From Subtercola endophyticus (GTDB lineage: Bacteria; Actinomycetota; Actinomycetes; Actinomycetales; Microbacteriaceae): a stretch of 64,000 nucleotides of DNA. Positions within the stretch are counted from its first letter, which is position 1. Every line of letters begins with the position of its first letter. A program made the position numbers and the translations under genes. Below are positions 1 to 8,433 of the stretch, piece after piece. The stretch covers positions 434,001 to 498,000 of the forward strand of contig NZ_CP087997.1 of the NCBI RefSeq assembly GCF_021044565.1. Direction: 5' to 3'. A model generated the notes under the pieces. That model searched no databases, was not told the origin of the DNA, and saw only the letters and a list, made by a program, of their open reading frames with translations.

Positions 1-903
1 GGCCGTGTGCGCTGAGTTCGCGCTCGCCGCCGCGTCGCTCGCCGCCCTGTCGCCTGCGGCGTCGCCCGACGTGGCGCCGCCCGCGGTCTCGCCCACCGTC
101 GCACCGCCCACTGCAGGTGCCTGCACCCCCGCTGCCTCGACCGTCCCCGCACCCACCGCCGCCCCGCGTGCCTGCCCCTCGACCACGAGCACCGTCTGCG
201 GCCACCACTGAGTGCGCGCCAGCCCGATGCCGAGCGACTCGCCCGAGAACCCGAGGCGGCCCCGTCGTTGCAGGAGCCCGGCGAAGGTCGACGTCGCGCC
301 GAGGCGATCTTTCCACCAGCCGTTCGGCCGCGATCCGACGACGTTGGCGGAATCCACCACCAGAACGATCGGCCGGGTCAGCTCAGCGCGCAGCTCGCCC
401 CATGCGGCCTCGAACCCCGGATGCAGCGGCAGCGCCGCCACCTCGTCGATAGGCACCCAGCGAATCTCGATGCTCTCGGCGTCGGCGACGGCGGCGTCGA
501 ACGGCTCGGTGACGTCGACGACGACAGTCGTGTAACTCCAGAAGCCGAGGTCGAGTGTTGAGGTGAATTTGAGCTGCAGGGCATCCGTCGGCACGCCAGC
601 CTCTTCGTTCGCCTCACGAATGGCGCCGTCGACGGCCGTCTCGCCGGCGTGTTTGGCGCCGCCGGGCAACCCCCAGGTACCGCCGAAGTGGCTCCAATTG
701 GCGCGGTGCTGCAGAAGAATGCTCCCGCCCGCTCCGGAAGTGGATGCCCGGCTGCCGTCGAACGCGAGCAGACCTGCGGCGCCGAACCTCCCCCAGAACT
801 TGCGGCCGGTTCCGTCTTCGACCCACCCGTCACCGCTGTCGCGCGGCCCCACGCGGGGCGGCGGAACAAAAGAATGTGGTGAACTTTCCGCCGCTTCGGC
901 CAT
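1..903 (-). CDS. NUDIX hydrolase with C-terminal NYN-like domain (partial, runs off the window)
   Basis: The reading frame starts at the ATG at 903 and stays open to the window edge, so the C-terminus is missing. Residues 82-104 form a complete Nudix box (G-x5-E-x7-RE-x2-EE-x-G-V, seen as GGAKHAGE...REANEEAGV), the Mg-binding motif for hydrolysis of nucleoside diphosphates linked to another moiety. From about residue 175 a second region begins with IVLVVDSANVVGSRPNGWW, the acidic strand pattern typical of NYN/PIN-like nucleases. The visible C-terminus is a long Ala/Gly/Val-rich low-complexity tail. No clear Shine-Dalgarno precedes the start. It is divergent from the helicase-like gene at 1001. 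The substrate cannot be told; a housecleaning or RNA-processing role is only inference. Confidence 0.85.
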   Translation of the reverse strand, partial: MAEAAESSPHSFVPPPRVGPRDSGDGWVEDGTGRKFWGRFGAAGLLAFDGSRASTSGAGGSILLQHRANWSHFGGTWGLPGGAKHAGETAVDGAIREANEEAGVPTDALQLKFTSTLDLGFWSYTTVVVDVTEPFDAAVADAESIEIRWVPIDEVAALPLHPGFEAAWGELRAELTRPIVLVVDSANVVGSRPNGWWKDRLGATSTFAGLLQRRGRLGFSGESLGIGLARTQWWPQTVLVVEGQARGAAVGAGTVEAAGVQAPAVGGATVGETAGGATSGDAAGDRAASDAAASANSAHTA

Positions 904-1000
904 AGTTCGATTCTATTCGGCACGCCACGGGAGCAATGCACATCGCAAAACTCGGCGTTCGTTACCAGCATTTGCTCAGTGCACCGCATAGGGTGACGGT

Positions 1001-4000
1001 GTGTGGCGCGCCGATAAGAAACGAGATTCAGACTCTGAACTGTCTGAGGCCGACGAAGCAACGTCGGTGTGGGGCCGCCGAGGCGACTCTGAGGGTGACG
1101 ATTCCGGTGTGCGTACGGGCCAGGTCTTCTCCACCGACGACCTGATCGAGCCCGCCCGCGAGCACTGGCGCGAAGAGCTCGCGCTCATCGGCGGCACCTC
1201 CCCGCTCATCCATTTCGACGACGCCCCACGCACTCGTGTCGACCTCACGACGACGCACCCCAGCGGTCTGGCCCAGTTCATCACGGGCAATGCCACGCTG
1301 CTCTCGAGCCTCATTCGCGACGAACTGGCCCTGCGCAGCGCGCGCATCGCCGCCGGAGCCATCACCGACAAGGGCGTTGAGCTTCGCGCCATTCGCGGCA
1401 TCGACTCCGTACACCTCGCCATCGGACTTGCCGAATGGAAGCTCGACGACCAGCCCTACGCCGCCCCCGTGCTGCTGCGGCCCTTGAGCATCCGGCGTTA
1501 CGGCCGTGACTTCGAACTCAAGCTGCGTGGCAACGCCTTCGTGAATCCCGAGCTCGCCAGAGCGCTCAAAGACCAGTTTCAGATCACGCTCGACACCGAC
1601 CAGATGGTGGCCTTGGCCGCGACGAACGGCGTCTTCAAGCCGCAGCCGGTCATCGACCACCTGCGCGCCGTCACCTCGCACCTCGCCTGGTTCAGCGTCG
1701 CCCCGCGTCTGCTGGTCTCGTCGTTCGCCGACGTGGCGCCGTCGATGGTGGCGGATGCACGGCAGCTCGATCACCCCGTGCTCGACTCGCTCGCCGGCAG
1801 CCTGACGGCCCGGCGCGGCGTGCAGGAGTCGTACCACCCGGTCGAAGCGACCGCTCAGGATGCCCGGCCGCCGTCAACCGACACCCTTCTGCTCGACGCG
1901 GACGCCGAGCAGGAGAACGTCATCGCGCAGATAGCCGAGGGCAACTCCCTCGTCGTGAAGACTCTGCCCGGCACCGGCGGAACCCAGACCATCGTCAACG
2001 CGGTCGGCTCGCTCATCGGGCAGAACAAGCGTGTTCTCGTGGTGAGCCCGCGCCGGCTGAGCCTGCGCGGCATCGCCCGCCGGTTCAACGACGTCGGCCT
2101 GCCCGGTGTCGCCGTGTCGCCGCGAACGCTGCGCCGCGATCTGATCCAGTCCATCGGTCGCAACGAGAAGGCCATGCAGCCGCACGTCGACGACGTCGAC
2201 GAAGCACTCGTGCGCTTGCGGCATGTGCTCATCGACTATCGTCAGTCGCTGCAACGGGTCGACCCGCTGCTCAAAGTCTCGGTACTGGATGCCCTGCGTG
2301 AACTCGCTCGCCTATCGCTGCTCCCGAAGCCGCCTGCCACCACCGCGCGCCTGAACCGCCCCTCGCTCGAAGCCCTGGCCAACGGCCGCAGCTACGCCGC
2401 CAAGACGCTCATCAAGGCCGCGGCGCTCGGCGAATTCCGCTACGGACCCGACGATTCGCCGTGGTACGGCGCCACCTTCGACTCCGCAGACGAGGCCGCC
2501 CAGGCGCACGCCATCGCGAAGCGCCTGCACCGCACCGACCTGCCCACCCTGCTCACCAAGGCCTACGAACTCGTCGGTCAGACGCACATGCGCCAGTTCA
2601 CGACGCTCTCTGAACTCGGCTCGTACCTGCGGCTGCTGCTCGACCTGCGTGAGACGCTCGACAAGTTCCTGCCGGTGGTGTTCGACCGCTCGCTCACCGA
2701 CATCATCGCCGCCACCGGTCCGCGTCGCGACTCGGCGCAGATGACCGGAACGAGTCGCCGTCGCCTGCGGAGCCTGGCGAAAGAGTACGTGCGCCCGGGT
2801 GTGCACATCGGCGACATCAATGCCTCGCTGCGCCGCATTCAGCAGCAGCGTGTGCTCTGGCACCGCTTCGCCGCGGCCGGCATTCCACCCGAAGTACCGA
2901 CGGGTCTCGACGACGTTCAGGTTTCGTTCCAGAGCATGAGCGAAGACCTCGCCCGACTCGACCTGCCCCTCGGGCTCGCAGGTACCGCGCGTCAGTTGAG
3001 CGAACTCCCCATCACCGAGCTGATCGAGTTGCTCGAAGGTCTCGCCGCCGACTCCGAGGTTCTGGCGAACCTGCAAGAGCGCACGGCCCTGCTCGACACC
3101 CTGCGTGAACTCGCGCTCGACCCGCTGCTCACCGACCTGTCGCAGCGACACATCCCTGAGGGAGCCGTCGCTGACGAGCTCGAACTCGCCTGGTGGCAGT
3201 CGGTGCTCGAGCTCATGCTCGCGAACGACCGCGCGCTGCTCGGCGCGAACACGGGCATCCTCGACCGTCTCGAATCAGACTTCACGCTCGTCGACGAGGC
3301 GCACGCTTCGGTGAGCGGCCAATTGCTGGCGTGGCAGCTCGCCGAGACGTGGAGCGTCGGCCTTGCCGACCACGCCGACGAGGCCGCTGCTCTGAAGGCG
3401 CTGTTGCGCACCGATACCGTCGATTCGGTTCGGCTGCATCGCGCCGCGCCCTACCTCAGCAAGGTGCTGGCGCCGGTCTGGCTCGCCTCGCCGTACGAAG
3501 TCGCCGACATCACCGACGACGTGGTTTTCGACGCCGTCATCTTGGTGGATGCCGGTGCCACGACCCTCGCTGAGAACGCGGCCGCGATCCGTCGTGCCCG
3601 CCAGGTGGTCGCGTTCGGCGACCCCGTCACGCAGACCCCCTCGTTGTTCGAGATCGCTGTACCCGCCATCGTGCAGCCCGCGTCGAGTCGTGCCGTCGAG
3701 GCCGATGCCGCTCGCTCGATCGAAGAGCTCGCGAGCGACTCCGCAATGGCGCGGCTCGCCGAACTCGTGCCGACGCTCTCGCTCACGCGCAGCTACCGCG
3801 CCGGCGGCGAAGACCTCGCCGAACTCGTGAACCACCGCTTCTACAACGGCAAGATCGACTCGTTGCCCTGGGCCGGAACGTTCCTCGGCCACGGCAGCCT
3901 CACCCTGCACTACCTCGACGGGGCCGGCGGCATGCCCGACAGCGAGACGGGCGCCGTCGAAAGCGTCGACGCCGAGGTCGAGCGCGTCGTGTGGCTCGTG

Positions 4001-4753
4001 ATGGAACACGCGCAGAAGTACCCGCGCGAATCCCTCATGGTGATCACGGCGAGCGCCAAGCACGCCGTGCGCGTGCAGCAGGCTGTTCTGGCTGCGTTCG
4101 CCAAGCGCAGCGACCTCAGCGACTTCATTCTGAAAGACGCAGCCGAGCCGTTCATGGTGGCGACGCTCGAGCAGTCCGTGGCGCAGAGCCGGGACCGCGT
4201 CATCTTCTCGGTCGGGTACGGACGCACACCGCACGGGCGCGTGCTCACGAACTTCGGAGCCCTCGCGAAGCCGGGCGGAGAACGTCTGCTCGCCGTGGGC
4301 ATGACCCGCGCCCGCCGCTCGATGGATATCGTGAGCTGCTTCAAGCCCAACGACATCGACGAAGAACGTATGACCTACGGGGTCGTCGCCCTGCGCCAGA
4401 TTCTCACCGAAGCCGAGAACGGGCCGACGCCCGACACGTTCTCGAGCCCGGGGGATGCCCTGCTCATCGATCTCGCCCGCCGACTCGGTGCGCGTGGGCT
4501 CGAGGTCGCGTTCGAACACCGTGGCAAGCTGACGCTGGTCGCCTCGTACGAGGGCCGGGCCATCGTGGTGGAGACGGATGCGGTGGTTCACTCGATGAGC
4601 CTGCGCGAGTCGTTGCGGCTGCGCCCCGACATGCTCAAGCGCCTCGGCTGGCACTACCTTCGTGTGCACAGCTTCGAGCTCTTCACCGACCCCGAGGCGG
4701 TCGCCCAGCGCATCGCCACCGTGATCGGCGTGCGCCAACTCTCGGCCGTGTGA
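1001..4753 (+). CDS. Very large SF1 helicase-like protein with degenerate ATPase motifs
   Basis: 1250 residues, GTG start. The layout matches large actinobacterial superfamily-1 helicases of the DUF4011 type: an N-terminal domain of about 300 residues, a split helicase core, and a C-terminal PD-(D/E)xK-like domain (residues ~1150-1245, ending GWHYLRVHSFELFTDP). The catalytic motifs are altered. Walker A near residue 325 reads PGTGGTQT, where the invariant Lys is Gly. Walker B near 846 reads VILVDAGA, where the catalytic Glu is Ala. Motif III (AFGDP, ~871), motif V-like (ATLEQSVAQSRDRVI, ~1053) and motif VI (GMTRARR, ~1100) remain recognisable. The nuclease-like domain keeps VETD but lacks the usual preceding Asp. 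The long uninterrupted frame argues for a functional protein that may bind nucleic acid without ATP hydrolysis. It stands alone, followed by a palindromic repeat. Confidence 0.85.
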   Translation: MWRADKKRDSDSELSEADEATSVWGRRGDSEGDDSGVRTGQVFSTDDLIEPAREHWREELALIGGTSPLIHFDDAPRTRVDLTTTHPSGLAQFITGNATLLSSLIRDELALRSARIAAGAITDKGVELRAIRGIDSVHLAIGLAEWKLDDQPYAAPVLLRPLSIRRYGRDFELKLRGNAFVNPELARALKDQFQITLDTDQMVALAATNGVFKPQPVIDHLRAVTSHLAWFSVAPRLLVSSFADVAPSMVADARQLDHPVLDSLAGSLTARRGVQESYHPVEATAQDARPPSTDTLLLDADAEQENVIAQIAEGNSLVVKTLPGTGGTQTIVNAVGSLIGQNKRVLVVSPRRLSLRGIARRFNDVGLPGVAVSPRTLRRDLIQSIGRNEKAMQPHVDDVDEALVRLRHVLIDYRQSLQRVDPLLKVSVLDALRELARLSLLPKPPATTARLNRPSLEALANGRSYAAKTLIKAAALGEFRYGPDDSPWYGATFDSADEAAQAHAIAKRLHRTDLPTLLTKAYELVGQTHMRQFTTLSELGSYLRLLLDLRETLDKFLPVVFDRSLTDIIAATGPRRDSAQMTGTSRRRLRSLAKEYVRPGVHIGDINASLRRIQQQRVLWHRFAAAGIPPEVPTGLDDVQVSFQSMSEDLARLDLPLGLAGTARQLSELPITELIELLEGLAADSEVLANLQERTALLDTLRELALDPLLTDLSQRHIPEGAVADELELAWWQSVLELMLANDRALLGANTGILDRLESDFTLVDEAHASVSGQLLAWQLAETWSVGLADHADEAAALKALLRTDTVDSVRLHRAAPYLSKVLAPVWLASPYEVADITDDVVFDAVILVDAGATTLAENAAAIRRARQVVAFGDPVTQTPSLFEIAVPAIVQPASSRAVEADAARSIEELASDSAMARLAELVPTLSLTRSYRAGGEDLAELVNHRFYNGKIDSLPWAGTFLGHGSLTLHYLDGAGGMPDSETGAVESVDAEVERVVWLVMEHAQKYPRESLMVITASAKHAVRVQQAVLAAFAKRSDLSDFILKDAAEPFMVATLEQSVAQSRDRVIFSVGYGRTPHGRVLTNFGALAKPGGERLLAVGMTRARRSMDIVSCFKPNDIDEERMTYGVVALRQILTEAENGPTPDTFSSPGDALLIDLARRLGARGLEVAFEHRGKLTLVASYEGRAIVVETDAVVHSMSLRESLRLRPDMLKRLGWHYLRVHSFELFTDPEAVAQRIATVIGVRQLSAV

Positions 4754-4767
4754 CTCTGAACCTTCCA

Positions 4768-4827
4768 ATCGACTTTGCGAAAAGGCCCCCAAGACTTCGA
4801 GTTTGGGGGCCTTTTCGCAAAGTCGAT
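4768..4827. repeat. Dispersed palindrome family A, copy 1
   Basis: Two perfectly complementary 25-bp arms (4768-4792 and 4803-4827) flank a 10-nt loop. Each arm carries CGACTTTGCGAAAAGGCCCC or its complement. The element sits between convergent genes, 14 bp after the helicase-like gene and 7 bp from the next stop codon. The T-run inside each arm could let it end transcription in both directions. Near-identical copies lie at 24744-24815 and 60744-60805. Confidence 0.9.
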
Positions 4828-4834
4828 AGTGTGG

Positions 4835-5077
4835 TCAGCCCCAGTGCGGGGGTTTGTCGGCGCGCAGGCGGGCGTCGTTGGGGCCTGCGCCGGAGGGGGG
4901 AGCGTCGCGGGCGTCGTCGGAGTCTTCGCGAGCCTTGACGACGGCCAGCTCGGGGCTCAGGGTCGCGCTGGATTGAGGGCGGGCATCCGTGCCGTCGACG
5001 GGGTCGGTCTGCACACGACGACGCCCCACGCGCCGAACGGGCAGGTGGGGCGACGAGGTGGGGGAGTCTTCAGCCAC
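4835..5077 (-). CDS. Small hypothetical protein, Microbacteriaceae type
   Basis: 80 residues, ATG start, last gene of the leftward run cyclo-ligase, zinc-ribbon protein, mscL, this gene (45 bp after mscL). The sequence is charged and Pro-rich, with an Arg cluster near residues 15-21 (VRRVGRRR) and the ending PNDARLRADKPPHWG, a tail I recall from small unannotated proteins of this family. There is no signal peptide, membrane segment or known domain, and most of it is probably disordered. Position and the conserved-looking tail support a real gene. Function unknown. Confidence 0.6.
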   Translation of the reverse strand: MAEDSPTSSPHLPVRRVGRRRVQTDPVDGTDARPQSSATLSPELAVVKAREDSDDARDAPPSGAGPNDARLRADKPPHWG

Positions 5078-5122
5078 TCGGAGTCTCCGGGTAGGCGAAG
5101 TCTTCGGGCACGCGGTCTTGGG

Positions 5123-5605
5123 TCACTCGTTGGGCCAAGGTGGGCCGCTCACTTGACCGGCCGCATTCGACAGCCCGGGGCTGGGCGACACGGGCGTCGT
5201 GCGCTGTGCTGCTGCGAGCAGGTCGCGAATCTCGGTCAGCAGCTCGAGGTCGGTCGGCGGAGTCTCGGCGACGACCTCTTCTTGCGGGCTCTGCTTGCTC
5301 TTGAAGAACGACACCTTCTTGAGGTGGTTGATCGGCAGCACGAACACGAAGTACACCACCACGGCGACGAGCAGGAACTGGATGATCGCTGCCAGCACGA
5401 GCCCGAACTGCAGGGTACTCGCACCGATCTGCACCTGGAACGCGTCAGCCAGGTCGTTCGCGTCGAAGATCGCCGCGATCAGCGGATTGAAGATGCCGTT
5501 GACGATCGCGCCGACGATGGCCGTGAACGCAGCGCCGATGACAACGGCGACGGCCAGATCGATGACGTTACCGCGCAGAATGAACTCTTTGAAGCCTTTG
5601 ATCAC
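5123..5605 (-). CDS. mscL: Large-conductance mechanosensitive channel MscL
   Basis: 160 residues. The N-terminus MIKGFKEFILRGNVIDLAVA is the hallmark of MscL: an amphipathic helix followed by TM1. TM1 (about residues 14-40) contains the AVAVVIGAAF pore-lining stretch. TM2 (about 67-92) is rich in Val, Leu and Phe and is followed by the cytoplasmic HLKK cluster. The C-terminal tail contains LELLTEIRDLL, the helix of the cytoplasmic bundle, then a Pro/Ser-rich extension. MscL forms a homopentameric safety valve in the plasma membrane that opens under hypo-osmotic shock. It lies 22 bp downstream of the zinc-ribbon gene in the same leftward operon; the same neighbours occur in mycobacteria. Confidence 0.97.
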   Translation of the reverse strand: MIKGFKEFILRGNVIDLAVAVVIGAAFTAIVGAIVNGIFNPLIAAIFDANDLADAFQVQIGASTLQFGLVLAAIIQFLLVAVVVYFVFVLPINHLKKVSFFKSKQSPQEEVVAETPPTDLELLTEIRDLLAAAQRTTPVSPSPGLSNAAGQVSGPPWPNE

Positions 5606-5627
5606 GTGCTATTACTCCTTGGGGTGT

Positions 5628-5999
5628 CTACTTGGCGGCTGCGGCAGGCTTTGAGGACGACGAGCCCGACGACGAACCCGAATCGCCCGACGACTTCGCG
5701 GGCGCCGAACTCGAACCGGAGTCGCCGCCGCTCTTGGACGAGCCTTCGCCCGAACCGCCCGACTTCTCGCCGCCAGACTTCTCTCCACTCGACTTCTTCG
5801 GCCCGTCAGACGTGCTCGACGCCGCGCGCGAGTCGTTGCGATAGAACCCTGAGCCGTTGAACGTCACACCCACGGCGCCGAACACCTTGCGCAGCTTTCC
5901 GCCGCACACGGGGCACACGGTGAGGCTGTCGTCGGTGAAGGCCTGCTGAATGTCGAAGGCGTTGTCGCATTCGGTGCAGCGGTACGAATAGGTGGGCAC
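5628..5999 (-). CDS. FmdB-family zinc-ribbon protein, Ruc-like
   Basis: 123 residues. A CxxC...CxxC zinc ribbon is formed by Cys8, Cys11, Cys29 and Cys32 (RCTEC and CPVC). After residue ~55 the protein is an extended Ser/Gly/Lys/Pro-rich disordered tail (repeats such as KSGGEKSGG) ending KPAAAAK. This is the architecture of mycobacterial Rv0991c, described as a redox-regulated chaperone with a zinc ribbon and an unstructured tail, and the locus is syntenic (next to the cyclo-ligase and galU). The tail is longer and more repetitive than the ribbon needs. It probably acts as a cytoplasmic redox-sensitive chaperone; this is transfer by synteny and architecture, not shown here. Confidence 0.85.
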   Translation of the reverse strand: MPTYSYRCTECDNAFDIQQAFTDDSLTVCPVCGGKLRKVFGAVGVTFNGSGFYRNDSRAASSTSDGPKKSSGEKSGGEKSGGSGEGSSKSGGDSGSSSAPAKSSGDSGSSSGSSSSKPAAAAK

Positions 6000-6036
6000 A
6001 GAGACTCCTGGTTGAACAATGGGAAAACAGTGAAAA

Positions 6037-6615
6037 TCAAAAGGTGAGGATGCGCGACGGGGTGACGACCCCGTTCACGGGCTGGTCGTGCACCTCGCGC
6101 GGCACCGAATCCAGCAACTCATCATCGTAGATCACTGCGTAGACCGGCGGGCACTTCTGCATGGATCCGAGGGTTTTGTCGAAGTATCCGCGCCCCCAGC
6201 CCATGCGCATTCCGCCGCGATCGATGGCGGCGGCGGGAATGATGACGAGGTCGACGTCGTTGATTGCGATCGGCCCCAGGGGCTCGCCGACCACTTCGGG
6301 CATGCCGTGCGGGCCCTCGGTTTCGGTCTCGCCGTCGCCGTGCGCCCAGTCGAGCAGCCCGTCTTCGCGCGAAATCGGAAGCAGCACCTCGACGTCGTTC
6401 GCCAGCGCCCAGTTCAAGAAGGGCCGCGTATTGGGCTCGTTCTGACCAGACAGATAACACGCCACGCGCTTCGCACCGGTCGAGCCGACCAACGACACGA
6501 GGTTCGCTGTGAACGCCGTTGTGTCACTCTGCCGTTCGGTCGACGTGCGGGTTCGCCGTCGTTCACGAAGCTCCGCGCGCAGTGCGCGCTTGATGTTGCT
6601 CGTCGAAGACAGCAT
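6037..6615 (-). CDS. 5-formyltetrahydrofolate cyclo-ligase
   Basis: 192 residues, the normal length for the family. The enzyme converts 5-formyl-THF and ATP to 5,10-methenyl-THF, recycling a dead-end folate. The C-terminal signature MGWGRGYFDKTL (substrate and phosphate loop, about residues 142-153) is clear, and the N-terminal RRTRTS region with conserved basic residues fits the ATP-binding start. It is the first gene of the leftward operon with the zinc-ribbon gene and mscL, and is divergent from galU with an 83-bp gap, the arrangement seen in many actinobacteria. Confidence 0.93.
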   Translation of the reverse strand: MLSSTSNIKRALRAELRERRRTRTSTERQSDTTAFTANLVSLVGSTGAKRVACYLSGQNEPNTRPFLNWALANDVEVLLPISREDGLLDWAHGDGETETEGPHGMPEVVGEPLGPIAINDVDLVIIPAAAIDRGGMRMGWGRGYFDKTLGSMQKCPPVYAVIYDDELLDSVPREVHDQPVNGVVTPSRILTF

Positions 6616-6685
6616 GCCTCGATTTTACCCTCGCCGTATGTCCCCGATGTTTCAGCACCGCCCCAAGAGAGGGGGCATTTTTCGC

Positions 6686-6691
6686 TAATGT
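6686..6691 (+). promoter_or_regulatory. Candidate -10 box for a leaderless galU transcript
   Basis: TAATGT ends 7 nt before the galU ATG, and no Shine-Dalgarno lies between them. Transcription would start at or next to the start codon, giving a leaderless mRNA, a common arrangement in actinobacteria. No convincing -35 box is visible. Confidence 0.4.
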
Positions 6692-6698
6692 AACCCTT

Positions 6699-7586
6699 AT
6701 GACCTCACCTATCACCAAAGTAGTGATTCCTGCGGCCGGTCTCGGCACCCGTTTTCTGCCCGCCACGAAAGCGATGCCGAAAGAGATGCTTCCGGTGGTC
6801 GACAAACCGGCCATCCAGTACGTCGTCGAAGAAGCGGTCGCTGCGGGGCTGGTCGACGTTCTCGTGGTGATCGGTCGCAACAAGAACGCCCTCGCGAACC
6901 ACTTCGACCGCAACACCGAGCTCGAGTCGAACCTCGAGGCGAAGGGTGACAACCACCGGCTGAAGATGGTCGACGACGCGTCGAAGCTCGCCGATGTGCA
7001 TTTCGTGCGCCAGGGCGACCCCAAGGGCCTCGGCCACGCGGTGCTGCGGGCCAAGATGCACGTCGGCAACCAGCCGTTCGCGGTGATGCTCGGCGACGAC
7101 CTGATCGATGCGCGCGACGTGCTGCTGAGCCGCATGCTCGATATTCAGAACGACAAGCAGGCCAGCGTGATCGCCCTCATGGAGGTCGAGCCCTCGCAGG
7201 CGCACCTCTACGGCATCGCGTCGATCGAAGACACCGACGAAGAAGACGTGGTGCGCATCACGGGTCTCGTCGAGAAACCCGATCCGGGTACCCAGCCCTC
7301 GAACTACGCCATCATCGGGCGGTACGTGCTGTGCCCCGAGGTGTTCGATGTGCTCGAAGAGACCGAACCCGGCAAGGGCGGCGAGATCCAGCTCACGGAT
7401 GCCCTGCAGACCATGATCGCGGGCCCCATCGCCGGTGGCGTCTACGGTGTCGTCTTCCGCGGCCGCCGGTACGACACCGGTGACCGGCTGGACTACATCA
7501 AGGCGATCATCCGCCTGGCCAGCGAACGCGAAGACCTCGGCCCAGACCTGCGCCCCTGGATCAAGGAATTCGCAGCCGACCTGTGA
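6699..7586 (+). CDS. galU: UTP--glucose-1-phosphate uridylyltransferase
   Basis: 295 residues. The N-terminal nucleotidyltransferase loop AAGLGTRFLPATKAMPKEML binds the UTP phosphates, followed by PVVDKPAIQYVVEEAV, diagnostic of bacterial GalU. The sugar-binding region GLVEKPDPGTQPSNYAIIGRY lies near residue 190 and the catalytic/UDP-binding region GGVYGVVFRGRRYDTGD near 245. It makes UDP-glucose from glucose-1-phosphate and UTP for cell-envelope glycans and trehalose. It begins the rightward set galU, rimJ-like, glpR-like. In related genomes a moeA/glp gene follows galU; here only 42 bp separate galU from the acetyltransferase. Confidence 0.97.
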   Translation: MTSPITKVVIPAAGLGTRFLPATKAMPKEMLPVVDKPAIQYVVEEAVAAGLVDVLVVIGRNKNALANHFDRNTELESNLEAKGDNHRLKMVDDASKLADVHFVRQGDPKGLGHAVLRAKMHVGNQPFAVMLGDDLIDARDVLLSRMLDIQNDKQASVIALMEVEPSQAHLYGIASIEDTDEEDVVRITGLVEKPDPGTQPSNYAIIGRYVLCPEVFDVLEETEPGKGGEIQLTDALQTMIAGPIAGGVYGVVFRGRRYDTGDRLDYIKAIIRLASEREDLGPDLRPWIKEFAADL

Positions 7587-7628
7587 GATTTGCACGTCGA
7601 AGGCTCGCGTAGCTGATTATCATTGCCT

Positions 7629-8282
7629 ATGTTCGTTCCGAGCCTCGCCGAGGGTGCCATTGGCATTCGTCCCATTCGAATCCGCGATTCAAAGGCACTG
7701 GAGAACGAGCTCATCGCCAACCGTGCGTGGCTGCGCAAGTGGGAGGCCACCAGCCCGAACGCTCCGCTGTCGTTCGACACCCGCGCGAGCATCCGGTCGC
7801 TGCAGCAGAACGCTCGGGCCGGTTATGGTCTGCCGTTCGTCATCGAATACAAGGGTGAGGTCGCCGGGCAGCTGAACGTGTCGTCGATCAGCTACGGGTC
7901 GGTGTCGTCGGCGAGCATCGGGTACTGGGTCGCCGAGCGGTTCGCGGGGCTGAACATCACCCCGACGGTTGTGGCGCTCGCGACCGACCACTGTTTCTAC
8001 TCGGTGGGGCTGCACCGCATGGAGATCTGCATCCGCCCCGAGAACGGGCCGAGCCTGCGCGTCGTCGAGAAGCTCGGGTTTCGGTACGAGGGTCTGCGGC
8101 GGCGCTACATCCACATCAACGGCGACTGGCGTGATCACTTCTGTTTCGCCCTGGTGGGGGAGGAGCTGCCCGTCGGCGTGCTGCGGCGCTGGAAAGAGGG
8201 CGGCGTGCCACCCGGGCAGGGCAGCGTGCCCGAGGCCGACCGGCGTGAGGCGCTGACGCAGATTCCTACGCGCAACCGCTGA
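7629..8282 (+). CDS. rimJ: GNAT N-acetyltransferase, RimJ/RimL type
   Basis: 217 residues from the ATG at 7629; an in-frame TTG two codons upstream is less likely. The sequence follows the RimJ-type GNAT fold: an N-terminal basic segment (IRPIRIRDSKALENEL), VASEGQLNVSS-like central strands (EVAGQLNVSSI), the acetyl-CoA loop region around YWVAERFAG, and the terminal signature ENGPSLRVVEKLGFRYEG. Such enzymes acetylate N-terminal amino groups of ribosomal or other proteins. The syntenic mycobacterial gene is rimJ (Rv0995). A TATCAT hexamer ends 5 nt before the ATG and no Shine-Dalgarno is present, so the message may also be leaderless. The true substrate is unknown. Confidence 0.85.
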   Translation: MFVPSLAEGAIGIRPIRIRDSKALENELIANRAWLRKWEATSPNAPLSFDTRASIRSLQQNARAGYGLPFVIEYKGEVAGQLNVSSISYGSVSSASIGYWVAERFAGLNITPTVVALATDHCFYSVGLHRMEICIRPENGPSLRVVEKLGFRYEGLRRRYIHINGDWRDHFCFALVGEELPVGVLRRWKEGGVPPGQGSVPEADRREALTQIPTRNR

Positions 8283-8433
8283 GGGCGGTTCGCGCGGCGT
8301 TTGCCGGCTCGGGATGCCCGGCAGCGCATCTTCGTATGAAGTGCCTGATCCGCGCCTGTGCGAATTGCCTGATTGGCCGACACGCGCCCTCCGCTTGGGC
8401 CGAATCGCGCGGTGAGCCTCGTACCGTAGACCC

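Noticed and set aside
3275..4792. Long open frame (505 codons) antisense to the helicase-like gene
   Set aside because: It mirrors third-position GC bias of the sense gene, is rich in Arg/His/Glu without domain character, and starts inside the family A palindrome.
4768..4827. Family A palindrome as an insertion sequence end
   Set aside because: No transposase or target-site duplication is visible, and the element is only 60 bp; kept as a dispersed palindrome instead.
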